A stretch of DNA of 64,000 nucleotides from Promerops cafer (Eukaryota; Chordata; Aves; Passeriformes; Nectariniidae), in assembly GCA_013398275.1 (NCBI GenBank), contig VZSE01014927.1, forward strand, positions 1,164,161-1,228,160, in the 5' to 3' direction. Within the stretch, counting starts at the first letter, position 1. The number at the start of each line of letters is the position of its first letter. Made by a program: the position numbers and the translations under genes. The notes under the pieces were generated by a model. It had not been told where the DNA came from. It did not search any database and saw only the letters and a program-made list of their open reading frames with translations. This document shows positions 1 to 12,600 of this stretch, one piece after another.

Positions 1-14
1 TATATATATATATA
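1..14. repeat. (TA)n microsatellite at window edge
   Basis: Seven uninterrupted TA units open the window and may continue to the left of it. This is a simple repeat with no coding signal. Confidence 0.85.
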
Positions 15-540
15 AAGTAGAATATTGATCCTTAAAATTGGAAGGCAGCTTTGTGAACTGTAAACCCGGAAACTAAAGTTCTGATGTTGTACCTGGACAA
101 AGTTATGTTAATCTCTTTAGAAATATAAAACATATCCTTATTTACAAGAAAGGATGTTTCTGTAGGGTGCTTCACATAAAAAAGAAAAGACAAGCTGCAT
201 TTCCTTGTGCCAACTGGAAAGCATAAAAGACTCTTGAGACTGGAGCTTTAATATATGGGCCAGATTAGCTAGCTCAGACTCATCCCTGTGCTAACTACTT
301 TCACTTAGCTTTTTGTCATCTCGGTGCACATCAAGAGACCTCTCCCACCTACCTGTATAATCTCAAGCTGCACAAACCCGAGCTATGTCTTTTCATTAAG
401 AAATAAAACTTCAGCCAAAACAGATCTGAAAAAAAACAAACCCAAAACAAAACAAAACTGTCTTTTCTGATTTTGAAGATATCAAGCAATGGAGAAAACT
501 CTGTTTCCCTCAGTAGTTTGTGACTCTGGTTAATCATCTC

Positions 541-1330
541 CTCCGTTGTGCCTAATTTCTAATTTGAATTTGTCTGGCTTCAGCTCCCAGCCATTAGTTC
601 TTGATGTGCCTTTCCCCACTAGATTAAAGAGCCCATTAATACCCAGCGTTCTTCCCCTGTGAAGGTGCTGATACGCTGTACTGCAGTCACCTCTCAGTCT
701 TCATTTTAATAGGCTGAACAGATTGAGCTCTTTAAGTCTCTCTCTCTGTGAAGCAGTTTCTCTGGACCTGAAATCACTTCCATGGCTCTTTTCTGCACCC
801 AGCTCATTTTTTTTAATAAACTTTATTTTTATTCATGCAGATGCCACAATTGTATTCTAGTCTCAGTCCTATGAATGCTGAACGCTGAAATGGAATATTT
901 TCTCCACTCTTTCCTACTTCTTCCCTTTTTATGCAGCCTAGCATCACACAAGCTTCTCTTCTATCAGTGCCTCACTTAAAATCATTGTTTACATTTAACC
1001 TTTTTAAAGTCTTCAGTTTCCAGCGTCCTGTGTCTGGGGTGCATCTGTTGTTCCCAAATATGTGATTGCATTTAAAGAATCAAACACAGCAAAACTAAAT
1101 ATCATGGATGGCAGAGACCAGTTTACCAAGCAACCCACATGCCTTTGTATGGCTGCTTGGATATTGGTAATATTTATCCCTCAAGCAGCTAAAGGAAGGA
1201 CAAATGTTGTGTCATCTGCACATTTCACCAGTAATGACTTTATATTTCCTTCCAATTCCTTCCAATGAGCACAAAACCGTTTTCTAACCTTCTCATATTC
1301 ACTGGTGATTCTTTATTGATATTTTTTTTT
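541..1330 (-). mobile_element. Ancient CR1-type LINE fragment (3' half of ORF2)
   Basis: Read on the minus strand, this stretch resembles the 3' part of old amniote CR1 elements. The segment at about 575-815 keeps the block that in the family covers the end of ORF2, with phrases equivalent to 'agattaaagagc', 'gtcacctctcagtctt', 'aggctgaacagattgagctc' and 'ctcttttctgcaccc'. At about 1205-1260 a second recognisable block, 'gtgtcatctgcacatttcaccagtaatga', lies at roughly the distance expected in one continuous copy. The middle (830-1180) is strongly diverged and contains no usable frame. No poly(A) tail or target-site duplication is visible. The divergence suggests an old insertion. The family call is made from remembered consensus, and the ends are approximate. 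Confidence 0.6.
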
Positions 1331-2685
1331 TTTTTTCACAGCTGTCAGTTAATCATCTGGCAGAATTGCACATAGAAGTGTGTACGTGTTGATGATACTC
1401 TGAAGTACATATTTTTAATCAAAATGGTGTGCTGAAATAAGGAATACTTTAATGTATAGCATAGTAGCAGAATTATTTTTATCAAGCCACCTGTAAGCAT
1501 CTGCAAACATTAAACCAGATTTGCTTTATGGAACCTAATTTCTATAAAGCAGTATTACTATTGTTGTTGTTGTTAATTATTGATCATAATCCACGAATTT
1601 TCAACCAATTATATACTATTCTATTTTCTATTTTCTTAGTATCTGGCAAAATTTTCCATTGTCTTACCCAGAATTGACATCTAATTTTTTTTTTAGAATC
1701 CTGTGGAGGTTTTGTGTTATTTTTTCTTTTTTCTAAAAAAATAATACAAATTCACATTAACAAGAAGATGGGCACTTTAGGACACATGCTCACATTCCTT
1801 ATATGAGAATTTCAGTCCCATGATCTGTAACTGTCCATGTCTAGAAATAATATTTCTCTATCTTTATTGGTTGCTGCTGGACTAAAAATTGCTTAATTGA
1901 GCTCATCTCCCACAAGTATTTCATATTGCATCTTTCAAATATGAAAGCTAACTTCTCACATAAAATATCATTTTTTTCATCCTTATTATCATTTTTTTAT
2001 TATTACTTAGTAATGGAAATATTCCACTCTTCAAATCTTTATTCTCCTAGTATACTTGATAAATTATTCTTTTGTTTGTTTTGTTTTTATTGTTCTGAGC
2101 CCTGCAAGAGAAATAATTTTACTTGAGATCTTTATAAATTTTCTTTATATTTTAGTTTCTGTTCCAGACAAACCAGAATACTCATAACTGGGATATTTTG
2201 TTAACATACTGTTAATGTTGGCTGTACTAGGTTCAGATGGACTTCAGTTTACACCAAACACTGGGGATGTCTCCAGGACTGAGCCAATCCAGATAATAAT
2301 TTTTCAAATTTTTCAAGTTTTTCAATTGCCATCATTATAACATGCAAAAGAGTAGTGGTTATGACTGTGATGGTTTTGTAGTGAAAAACACATTCTAAAA
2401 TTTAAAAAAGTAAATGGATATCTACGGTGAACAACCCTTTCTTTTTTGTAATTTATATTTTTGACCTTTTATCTTATATTTGGCAATTTGTTTCTACTTT
2501 GAACAACAAAGAAAAAAGACTTAGGGAATTAACTTTTACTCATGGGTGACTTGTGCTTGGGTTATTGGAAACACCCATTGATAAGGCTATCTAGAAACCT
2601 AAAATTGACTTACTCATGGCATTTTGCAGAAAGCAGTCTCAGTTTCTATTCCAGAGAGGTGCCAAGTCAGTTGGGCTAAATAGGG
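1331..2685. other. AT-rich unique sequence, nothing recognised
   Basis: This is AT-rich DNA with short T runs (about 1322-1335 and 1687-1695) and a short GTT repeat near 1560-1575. The only open frame (1926-2126, 66 codons) is low complexity and phenylalanine-rich. No repeat family or exon is recognised. Confidence 0.6.
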
Positions 2686-2687
2686 AA

Positions 2688-2865
2688 CACCTCCACATTC
2701 CAGAGAAGCTGTGGATACCCCAACACTGGAAGCGTTCAAACCCATGCTGGATGGAGCTCTGAGCATCCTGGTCTAGTGGAATTGTGCCTGTCCATGGCAG
2801 GGGTTTGGAACTGGATGACCTCTAAGATCCCTTCCAACTTAATTCTATTGTTCTGTGATCTCTTA
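2688..2865 (+). mobile_element. CR1 LINE 3' end, 5'-truncated
   Basis: The segment carries the hallmark CR1 3' untranslated region in sense orientation: 'tccagagaagctgtgga', then 'ggaagcgttcaaacccatgc', 'tggatgacctctaagatccc' and 'ttccaac'. It ends in degenerate ATTCTRTG-like terminal repeats ('attctattgttctgtgatc'), which is the usual CR1 terminus in place of a poly(A) tail. About 175 bp remain, so this is a typical severely 5'-truncated insertion with no coding potential. It looks younger than the copy at 541-1330. Confidence 0.9.
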
Positions 2866-2869
2866 ATGA

Positions 2870-4108
2870 TTCGTACTCATCACCAACCCTGATTCCCATG
2901 AGGGTCATATATAAATATTCAAAAAAGGAAATATTCGCATTAGCTAGCAGGCAAAAGTCAGAAAGAACTCTGAACATCTCCTAAGGTTTCTATTGATAAA
3001 CATGTTGAAGACACGGCCATTTTCACAAGATTTGACCCTTATTATTATCATAATGTCTTTCCCTTAAATTGCAGTGTAGCAATATCCTGTGATGTCAGTT
3101 TTTGGGCCTGGGAACTTAAGAAGTTTACTTTCCTGTGGTAATTGCTTATATTTTTTCCTTTGTCCCAACATAACTTTCATCTCTTGGATAGAAACAGGAG
3201 ATGGTGATATATGAAAGTATTGAAAAACCCTACCCCTAATGCTCAAAACCACACAAACTCACGTGGTCTGAACAGACATTTATTATAGCACTTTGAAATA
3301 TCTACCTGGTTTATATTTTGTTTCCCTATGCATATACATATGCATATCTAAATGTATCTGCATGTATTTTTAGATATACATGCAAAAAAAATGTACATGT
3401 ATATAAATAATTTCAGATCAAATATGCATCAGCTCGATATCTCTCCCCTTCTCTCAACTGTTTAGATTAGAGAAGAAACACATCTGTTTTCCTGAAGTTG
3501 TGCTTCTCAGATTGCTCAGGGAAGACTATAAAACCTGGGTTTCTTTCAAGCTGTCCGTGTGAAGGGCTGTCTGAGGGACTGCAAGAACACAGTCCACACT
3601 GACAAAGTAACAAGTGAAAGGGAATGAAATGAGTGGTGGGAGAACAGGTACAGGAGGTATCTGTCATTTCACCTTACAGAATCTCTCTTGATATTTTTGC
3701 TCTTTATATTCTCAGCTTTAACATGTCTTGAACTTTTGTGGAAAAACCTATGCAAAGTGGGATCTTGTAGCACACATGTGATAAATGGGATGCCTCTCAG
3801 GAACATAAATCTGTGCTGGTGCATCCTGATGCAGAATTGGTGTTGATGCTAACATGTCATTTTCCCAAATGCTTCCGAGTCCTTTGGGCCTGCCATGAAG
3901 GTAAGGATTTATCTTCTAATCTCAAAACCACTTTTCTCTGTCTGGATTAGCCATGAGCAGGAAAGTCATTAACATTTATGAACTGGGGATTAATAACACT
4001 CCAGAGCATATTATGTGGTCTGTTTATGCCCTGGCCATCCCCTTAACCTATGTCAGAGATAGGTAGGAAAAAAATGGTAACACAGACCCCTACTCACTTG
4101 GAAATTTA
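2870..4108. other. Unique sequence with an AT microsatellite-like patch
   Basis: No gene is visible. At 3330-3410 there is an ATGCAT/ATACAT-rich patch containing an 8-bp perfect inverted repeat (gcatgtat / atacatgc, 3360-3383). The frames at 3064-3252 (62 codons) and 3467-3667 (66 codons) look like chance. Confidence 0.55.
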
Positions 4109-4110
4109 GG

Positions 4111-5240
4111 AAATCCAACTCAATCACAAAATAGCTGAGGTTGGCAGGATCTCTAGAGATTGCCCAGTCCAACTCACTGATCAAATCAGGGTCAGATTAG
4201 GCCCAGAGGGATTCTAAGTATCTCCATGGATAGAGACTATGCAACCTTTTTAAACAATTTATTGCAATGTTTGATCACACCCACAGTTAAGAAATTTTCT
4301 TTATGTTTAAATGGAATTTCCTGTATATACTTTTGTGCCCATTGCTTGTAATACAACTATGCTGAGGGTTCATTTTCTCATCATTCAGTTTATTAATAAA
4401 GATTTTAAATAGTATTGGCCCTCATTAAAGACCCTTGGGATATACCATGGATTTTGTTGATCATCAACTCTTTTAGAACAGAAGTTAAGCATATTTCAGA
4501 CTACCTCACTGTTTTTTTAACTGGCCCATATTTGATCAGTTTATTAGTGGAAGAGTTTTGTCATGAGTTTTGACAGAATCAAGAAAAATGAAGATTCACA
4601 GCTCTTCTCTTTTCCACCAAACTATTCCTTTCCCTTAGATGGTTATTAGGTTTCTCAGACATGATTTCTCCTTTTGTAGGTCTGTACTGACTACTCCAAA
4701 TCACCTCCTTGCCCCTTGTGGGTTTGATTCCCTGAGTATTTTTTCCATCATCTCCCCAAGGACTGACATAACACTGAGCATTCCACAGTTCCTCAAATCC
4801 CTTTGGTGGCTTTTCTTGCCTGCAGGGGTGGTGTTTGTTTACTGATGAACCTCCTCTAAATGCCATGACATTTCAAAAATTATTTTAAAGTGGCCTGACA
4901 CAGGAATTGACCAGGACCTCAACATTTGTGGGTGCATTCCATCAGGTCCCAAGTTCTTATGTATGTTCAGTCTGTTAAAATGTGCTTTGAAATGTGCTTT
5001 TAAAATATGCTCTTCCACCAAGAGTAAATCTTCCTTGCTCAGACTTTTCCACTGCTCCTGAGTTTGCCTCAAGAGCCTTGGAACTCCTGATTTTAAATCT
5101 CACCACTAAAAAATAAACCAAATAAAGTGTTGAGTAACTCAGCCTTTACCACGTTGCAAATCCTCTACTCCATTCAGAAGCAAACTTAAACTTTCTTTTT
5201 GCCCTTCATGTCTCTTGCCAGAGTCAGCTCCACTGAGAGG
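4111..5240 (-). mobile_element. CR1 LINE with internal deletion, RT-domain remnant
   Basis: On the minus strand, 4111-4345 is a CR1 3' end (its reverse complement begins with the 'aatcacaaaatagctgaggttgg' block). After a short junction, 4380-5080 matches the ORF2 reverse-transcriptase region. In the minus frame at 4839-5072 the remnant 'LNIHKNLGPDGMHPQMLR' corresponds to the conserved CR1 RT stretch of the form LDxHKSMGPDGMHPRVLR, followed by an 'IIFEMSW' block. Sequence at 5130-5240 resembles the linker upstream of the RT. Several hundred bases expected between the 3' end and the RT are missing near 4345-4380, so this is either one internally deleted copy or two adjacent fragments. Stops and frame changes show that it is inactive. 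Confidence 0.8.
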
Positions 5241-8200
5241 CCTTTCCTAGTGTCATCAGTTGGAAATCAGTCTCTGTATCCATTCCAGGTCACGACAAGG
5301 TTCATCAACTTTTTCTACACTTATTTTCAAATCTTGAGTTTTGTCAGGTTAGTGTCCACCCATGCAGGATTTTGATGCCTTTTTTGGTTTCCTGTTAGTT
5401 GAGATGAACTATTTTAGTGCTTTTCCTTTGGAAAATCAGCCAGCTGTACTGGACCTATTTTCACTTCAGGTCTGTATTTAATGGGATTCCTTTAAGCAGA
5501 TCCCCAAACAGATCAAATTTTTATGACTTGAAATCTAGGTTTGTGATCCTGCTGTTAGTTTTTTTTTTTACTTTCTCTCATGGTCCTGGACTCCACTCCA
5601 TCTCATAGTCAGTCTCCATTTGAAGAGTTAGTCTTAGAAACAATGAATGAGGAGTATTGAGCTTTCTGTTGTATGCTAGTGCTGGACCTCTTCTGAGATA
5701 CTCTAGCAGAAATTCTTATGAGCCTGATACAAAGGACATGGCAGTCAATAAGAAGATTTTCAGACTTTATGCTCTATAGATCACATTTGATGACCTTTTT
5801 TTCAACACAGAAAATAGAGGACATCAAATTCAATCATTAAAAAGCAAACACAAATCTAACAAATCAAGAGTGTTCTGATTGTAAAGACTAAAAGCCTGAT
5901 GAGTTGTTGAACTCCCTGCTGCAAGAACATTTGAAGATTAAATGTCTATATAGGTTCATAAAAAGCCCTTCATGAAAGAAAAAGCCATCAAGGCTAACAT
6001 AAAAAGGCCATCCCTTATCTTGGAAATCTCTGCACTGCAAATTGCAGTTAGCATTAGAGACTGAAAGAGTATTCTGATAAAATGCCACTATATGTTTATC
6101 TTACCTGGGCATCCACCAATTGTCAGTATTAGAGAGGCTACTTAGTTTGATGGACTCGAATATTACAAAATATTGTCACAGAGTCCTGGTGGTGTAAGCT
6201 TCTAAGGTGCTTGGGGTAAAGCATTTGAAATGACTGGGACATTTGCCACTGTTTTCAACTAGTTGAGATTCAGTTTTCAACAATTCATTTTAGTAAATCT
6301 CTCATATTTTGATCTTATTAGCAAAAGACCTGTGGATCTCATCCATAGTGGCACTGTGGGCCAAATTTGCATAGTGTTTTATAATTAATAATAGGACCTG
6401 TTTTTCTAAAAGAATGAAATTTGTGGTGCTTCTTGGACACCTGTCTCATAATTAAAATCTGAATTTCTAAACAGAATGGAAAGATAAACAGTGCTACTCC
6501 TTACAACATATGTCAAGAGTAAATATAATGCAAGTTCTTTAATCCTTGCATAAGTATGTATTAAATGAAGAAATAATCCCATTCAGAAGTGGTTTGCTGG
6601 TTTTCTTTTTAGTGCTTCTTTTATACAAGTAATTTTGTTGGTCCAGATTAATTTCTGGTGCAAGTGTACAAAAAGCTCTGCATCAACAGAAGGGATAGAT
6701 TTGTTGGGTAATCTTTTTTCATTCCAGTCAATGATAAGCCCAGCACTTTACTCACTGTTTCTCTTTGTGAGTTAATACACAGTATTGAATTTCCTCTTTG
6801 TATTCTCATTCTTCCTTTGTGTAGGCATTTGTTTTTTCTCTTCTTTTTTTGTTAGTTTCCTTGGGGGTTGAGGCAAAGGCATCATTACCAAGAATGCCTT
6901 CAAAAACCAGCTTAAAAAAATAAAAAGAAAGAAAAAAAAGAGACAGTCTGTTTGTCCTTGTTTTGAGCAACATTTTATAGCTAATAATTACTGTTTTATG
7001 GATGGATAGGATATTGAAATTATTAGTAGTCAGATGACAACATATAATTATAATGTAGTAAATCACAACTGGATTGAAGAAAATAAAGGGAAGACAGAAA
7101 GGACAGAGTAGTATAGAAAAGAGAGAGTAAGGACAAAGACAAAAAGAGCAATGGACCATATCTTTCACTGTTGTGAACCACACATATGCTTTTATTAACA
7201 AAATAGACTTATTTCTGGTCCTACTTGCAATTGTGTGAATCCAAAATCCTTACAGAGCTGTTCTGTTTTATTACAACCAGGGTCAGGATCAGGATCATGT
7301 GGGAGGAGTGAATGACACATGTCCTGTTGTACACTGAGACACTGTCCTGTTCTCTCTGCTCTGTTGGCTGAGGTTAGCACTGTCATTTTCAGTTTTGTTT
7401 AACATGAATGAAAAGGTAAAACTAAATGTAGCTGAGGTTTCTGAAAGTGACCCAAGAATTCACACAGTTGTCACCTGGCCTTGCACACTTTTAGTGGCAG
7501 GGTAACAGCAGTCAGACTTCTGTGATATTGCACCAAGCAGGATGTGGGATCTGGTCCAGAACAGCAGAATTAGGTGCTAAAGAATAGAAATAACATAATA
7601 ATTCTTGAGTTTTGAGACAAATTATAACAAGAAAAAGACCAAAATCAGACACACAGGACCCTTCCTGTCCTGTGTTCTTGTTAAAACCAAGTCATCCTCA
7701 GTATATTTTCTTTGCCTTTCTTTGCAGAAGAAACAGTATATGTAACTATGACTATATATCTGCCTTGAATACTTCACACCATTCTGAGACAAATGAGATA
7801 AATCCTGTGGTTACACCTATTTTTCTCCATGGATCCCAGAGATAGTCTAGATACCGTCTTAGAACTATTCACATCTAACAGTAGATGACATAAACCCCAC
7901 TTCATGTATCTACAAAATTGCTCACTCATGGTTTGACCAATTTACTTTTAAAAGTAGAACCTGGCTGCAAATGTATTTTCTGTTTCGCAGAAAATTACAT
8001 TATTCCCATAATTTTCACTCTTTTTAGCTGGATAATAATAACAGGAGAAATGTGAAATTTACTCAGGAATGTGAGTTTGAAATAAAATAACAATGATTTT
8101 TATTTGAAACCTGCTTTTTCAAAGAAAGTGAAATGATTCATTGTAATGCTCATGTTTGATTTTATACACTATGAACAGCTTTAAAATGATATACAGAAAA

Positions 8201-9264
8201 GGCTGTACTGAAATGGAAACATCTGAACATTCTGTTCCATTACAAGCTCATCAGAACAATCTTCTCAGATTTCTTCATAATGGAATTTTATTAGAATTGA
8301 TAGATTTTCACACAAGCATGCAGTTTTGACAAGCATTTTCTGCAAGAAAGGTTGGTAGAGGACATTCTGCCAGATTTATTTAAAAATCTTTGTATTATAT
8401 TAAAAGAAAAAAAAGGAACCCCACCAAAAAATAGCTAGTCAGTTCATTTGAGTTCTCTCTAGACACTTATCTACTATAGTTCTTCTACAGAAAGATTTAA
8501 TTACTTTATACCTAAAAATATTTTTCTATACAAGGAATTTTACCTCATATACATTTTATTCTCAAAACAGCTCCAAAGTACTTCAGTCTAATATACTTGC
8601 ACTTATCTTCTCACTAACATGCTAAGATATGGAGATTCTAAATTATTTGGAGAAATTAAATGAGTTTGATGCAGAATCTTGACTGAGGCATCAAATGAGG
8701 CACCATTGTACACCCCGGACTCTCTTTTTCAAAATGAAAGAAAATTCATCTTTTTTTGGACAAATGTTACAGCTCAAACATGTGCAGTATAAAGGGAAAG
8801 CTATCACATTGAAGAATTGAAGAAACACTTATGAGGAAAAAAAAATAGTGGAACATCCCATTTTTGCTTCTCCTGCATAAATAATGCAACCCAAGGGCAA
8901 TTAGCATCTGGAGAGTGGTTTCTTGTCATATCAAGCACCACTTCAGCAACCAAATGATACAGACAAGTCCCCATTACAATAGAAAACACAGTGGGACAAA
9001 AGAAAATATTTCACTTCACTAGGTAAAATCCTTTATATAAAGGCAGCTACAAAAGAGACAATGATCTTTGCTCCTGGACACCTACTAGCCATTAATGGAA
9101 AAGTTCTTCTGAAAACATACACATGCACTTACAACTCAAGCTCTAATGAGGACTTTGCTGTTTGATGACGACACATCTGGCATGCTTTCAGAACTCTGCA
9201 GTCCCAATTATAAAGCTGTCCAGCAGGAAGACCCATTACAGATCTGAGCTGTCAGACCTCCAAA
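5241..9264. other. AT-rich unique DNA, no gene recognised
   Basis: This long AT-rich stretch has no recognised repeat or exon. The first 400 bases (5241-5640) may be a further decayed extension of the neighbouring CR1, but I cannot align it from memory. The 131-codon minus frame at 6806-7201 is Phe/Ile/Lys-rich low complexity. It has no domain and I do not regard it as coding. About 7980-8240 is AT-rich with scattered ATTA motifs. Confidence 0.5.
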
Positions 9265-9425
9265 ATGAGGTTGAAGAAAAAAAAAAAAAAAAGAAAGAGT
9301 CAAAGGAAAGGGGTTAAAGATGAAGGGAAAAAAAAAAAAAAAAGGAAAGGAAGAAAAAGGAAGAAAAGAAAGGAAGCTAAGGCTTGATTTGCTGGGGGGA
9401 AAAAAAGAAAAAGAAGAAGAAAATA
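9265..9425 (+). repeat. Polypurine (A/G) tract
   Basis: About 160 bases are almost entirely A and G, with two A runs of about 16-18 bases followed by GGAAAGGAAGAAAAAGG-type repeats. On the opposite strand this produces a low-complexity Phe/Ser/Pro frame (9208-9582, 124 codons), which is an artefact of the tract. Polypurine tracts can form triplex (H-DNA), but no mirror symmetry is obvious here. Confidence 0.85.
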
Positions 9426-9620
9426 GTGAAGGGTAAAATGCCTTTAAAGAAAAGTTGTTCCTAGATCCCCATAATGTGACAGAGCTAATTTGTTCTTTTA
9501 AAGATCTACAGAGCCTGCTAGCTGCAGGTGCAAAAAAGAGGTTTCTTCTGGCCTGGACTGTGGGCATCAGATAACATAACACAGAAAACTTCTGTCCCCC
9601 ATGGAAAAGTTAATGAGATC

Positions 9621-9648
9621 AACTCTTTTAGGATCCCCTAAAAGAGTT
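9621..9648. repeat. Perfect 12-bp inverted repeat, 4-base loop
   Basis: The arms aactcttttagg (9621-9632) and cctaaaagagtt (9637-9648) are exact reverse complements separated by atcc. Pairing does not extend beyond the arms. The stem is too short for a microRNA precursor, and there is no T run that would make it a Pol III terminator. Confidence 0.9.
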
Positions 9649-9649
9649 C

Positions 9650-12600
9650 CTTCAAGCTCACCCCATCCACATCTCATTCTTGCAGGCAAACAAAAAGTGT
9701 TGAGTTTAATTGGCCAGCCAATACTTTGATATCCTGGGTTTTTTCCTTGTCCTTGGGGTTACTCAGTGTAGCAGAATAACGCCAAGTTGCTGACATATGA
9801 AGACCAGTTTTCATCCATTTTTTATTTGTTTGTTTGTGTGAATTTTCACTGCTGTTGAAAATCTAGATTTGGTAGTGAATTTTAATAAATAGCAAGTATT
9901 TTAAATCTCTTAGCCTTTTTAATGTGAGAACTTAAAATTTCATCATTCCTAGTGAGGTCCAAGGATTCTCCAGGGGATGTCTAAGCAAGGTAGACATAAG
10001 ATAAAGAAATGGTACATATGTTTCATTATGTGGTATAATCTAATTTATGTCTGTAAGAGATGTAATGTTATGGAACTCAGCTATTATGTCCAAAATGCAT
10101 TAAACATGCAACCTTTGGAGTCACAACATGGGGATGACTGCATCACATGGAGTTGTTCCAAGATGTCCTGTTTGTTGTACACTCATCAAACAATATTCAC
10201 AGCACGGGAAAACTGAACAAAACAATTCAGCAAAGTTATTCCATGTTCAAGAATCCATGACATTAGTGTCTATTACAGAATAACAAAAGATCAGATACAC
10301 AAAGCAAGAAGAAGTCCATATAAACTTAATCTAAGTGGTCTCCACTTAGGACTGCTGTGTCCTTCAGCACACTGATCACTGGGACAGTTGGTCTTCCCAT
10401 TACCAGTTTGTCTCAGTAACTCAAAGCACATAAACCCACTGAAAGGGTCTGAACTCAGGACATGCACAAAAAGGATGGACTGCAGGGCATTGAGTCCTGA
10501 CTGTATATTTTCTGTTCAACCAGTGTGTCTTCTAAGAGCTTGGTTTGAGAGAACGAAACATTCTTGGATGTTCCCCAGCAGGGGAACTGCAGATCTTGGC
10601 CCTCATCCATGTCTGTCTAGAATCTGTGTATAAAACAGAAAGTCTGGGTTAGAACCCATCCTTTCCCAGCAGAGGACTACTACAGGTATCTTTGTGCGAG
10701 TCTCAGGAAGTGCAACAAGTTCACTGATGTACCAGCCTCAAAATTATGTTCTTTTTTCAATCTTTTTTGTCCAGGTAATCACTCCAACTCAGCTGTTTAT
10801 TTTCTCTGCAGGTCCCTTCACAAACTCTGCTCTCCTCTGGCCTTCAAGCACCATTCCACTCCTGTTCTGTACATCTTCCAGACAGAGAGGATGATGTACC
10901 CTTTTACCCACCCCTGTTGTAATTTATCCAGGCCATTCTCCCCCCTGTCAATGGTGCTAAGGGAAATCACCCCTCAATGTAAGAGGCCTGGCAGTTTAAT
11001 CTCTCTATTTTTTCACCTCTTAGGATAATGTGAAAACATTTTCCTTCAGAAAACATGTTTATGCAGCATCAGCATCAAAAAGTCATTTTCTTGTTTTCCC
11101 TAATGACTTTATCAGACACACAGAAACACAATGAAAGATGTTGTTATTCCTTTTCCTTTCCTTGATCTTTATGTTTTCATGGAAGCATCATTAGTGAGGA
11201 TAATATTTGCGCCAGAATATATTCAACACATGGGCCTGACACTCTCACTCTAATGTATCACCAAGATTTGGTTTTTTTCCTTGACTAAGCTCCCTAACAT
11301 TCATCAAAAGCCATTTCATAAACAAACCCTGTGTCACCCTTCTGCCCTCATTTGGATTGGGAAATGAGAGGATTTATTGAGGACTTATAGGGTCCATGTA
11401 GTGGGATTGGTATATGCAGAGGCTGGTGGCATCTGAATTATCAGACTCAAACTCAGACTTGAACTTTCTCCCTGGAGAAGGAGGGAAGTTGGTCTTTGCC
11501 AGCTATGCTGGCCACCAGCATGATGACATATGATCTTACTCCATATGCTGGCGGAAACCTCTACATAATGAAAAATTACATAAAGAAACAGAAATTTGAA
11601 AACAAACCAACTCCCACAAAACCTAAATTCCGTCCTGGGTTTTTTTGTCCTTTTTAGCCTGGTCCTTTATTAGGAAAGCTTTTTGAACTCAGGGGTGTCT
11701 ATTACAAGATGCCACTCAAAGTCCCAGCTTTTCTAAAGTATCAAAATCCATCACTAGATTGTCTTTGCTGAGGGATGCTACTGCCTTTCCTATGCTACTT
11801 AGCAGCTGCTGGAGAAAGCATGACTTTAGTTTTACTGAGCAGCCATTTTTTCTGGGAATTATATACCAGTTTTAACCTTCTGAATCTCCATTTCTCTGTG
11901 AGATGTCAGCAAGCTATACCTACAGAAAAATCAATATCCAAAGAAGACAACAATGCTCAGCTATGAGGCAGAGACATCCCATGCCTGCAAGAGTTTAGAG
12001 ACCTGTTAGACAATGGAGACAGAGAGTAAATCAGGACATAGTGTTACACATAGAGCAGTCCCAGGGAGAATTAACTTCCCTGACTCCCAGTGCAACACTG
12101 GTTTCGTGCACTTAGGACATATCTTTGGAGAACAAACTTCCAGTAGTTTATATTCAGAAACTGCATTACCTAAACTTTGTATGGAAGAGTCCAAATAGAT
12201 GAGCTTTACTTTTCAGGGCTTGCTAGCTTGCTGTCAGTGAGTTTATTCCTTTTTGGATTGTCACACGTGGAAGAAGCAGGTCCAAGTCTCTGACATCAAC
12301 TGGCTTATCATTTTCCCATCCACAGGGTCCCTCTGATCTCCGACAGCACCTGCTCAACCACAGTCCTCGGTTGTATGCTGGTGAGTGTGTATATATGGAG
12401 TGGGAATGGCTGGCTGCCATTTGAGTTTGCTGCAGGAGGTCTCTGTTTCCTTAACTTTTCAGGCTAGTTTGCAGAGAATTATGGTGGGGGTTTGTTTTGG
12501 GGGGTGTTATTTGCTCAAAGGAAAAGGCTAGAAATGCACATTTTATTTTTGAGCGCTTTCTTGGCTGGTCTCTTAAGAAGAGGCTCCTTCAAGTCTTCCC

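Noticed and set aside
6806..7201. 131-codon minus-strand frame
   Set aside because: AT-driven Phe/Ile/Lys-rich composition with low-complexity stretches and no domain.
9208..9582. Phe/Ser/Pro-rich minus frame of 124 codons
   Set aside because: It is produced by the polypurine tract at 9265-9425.
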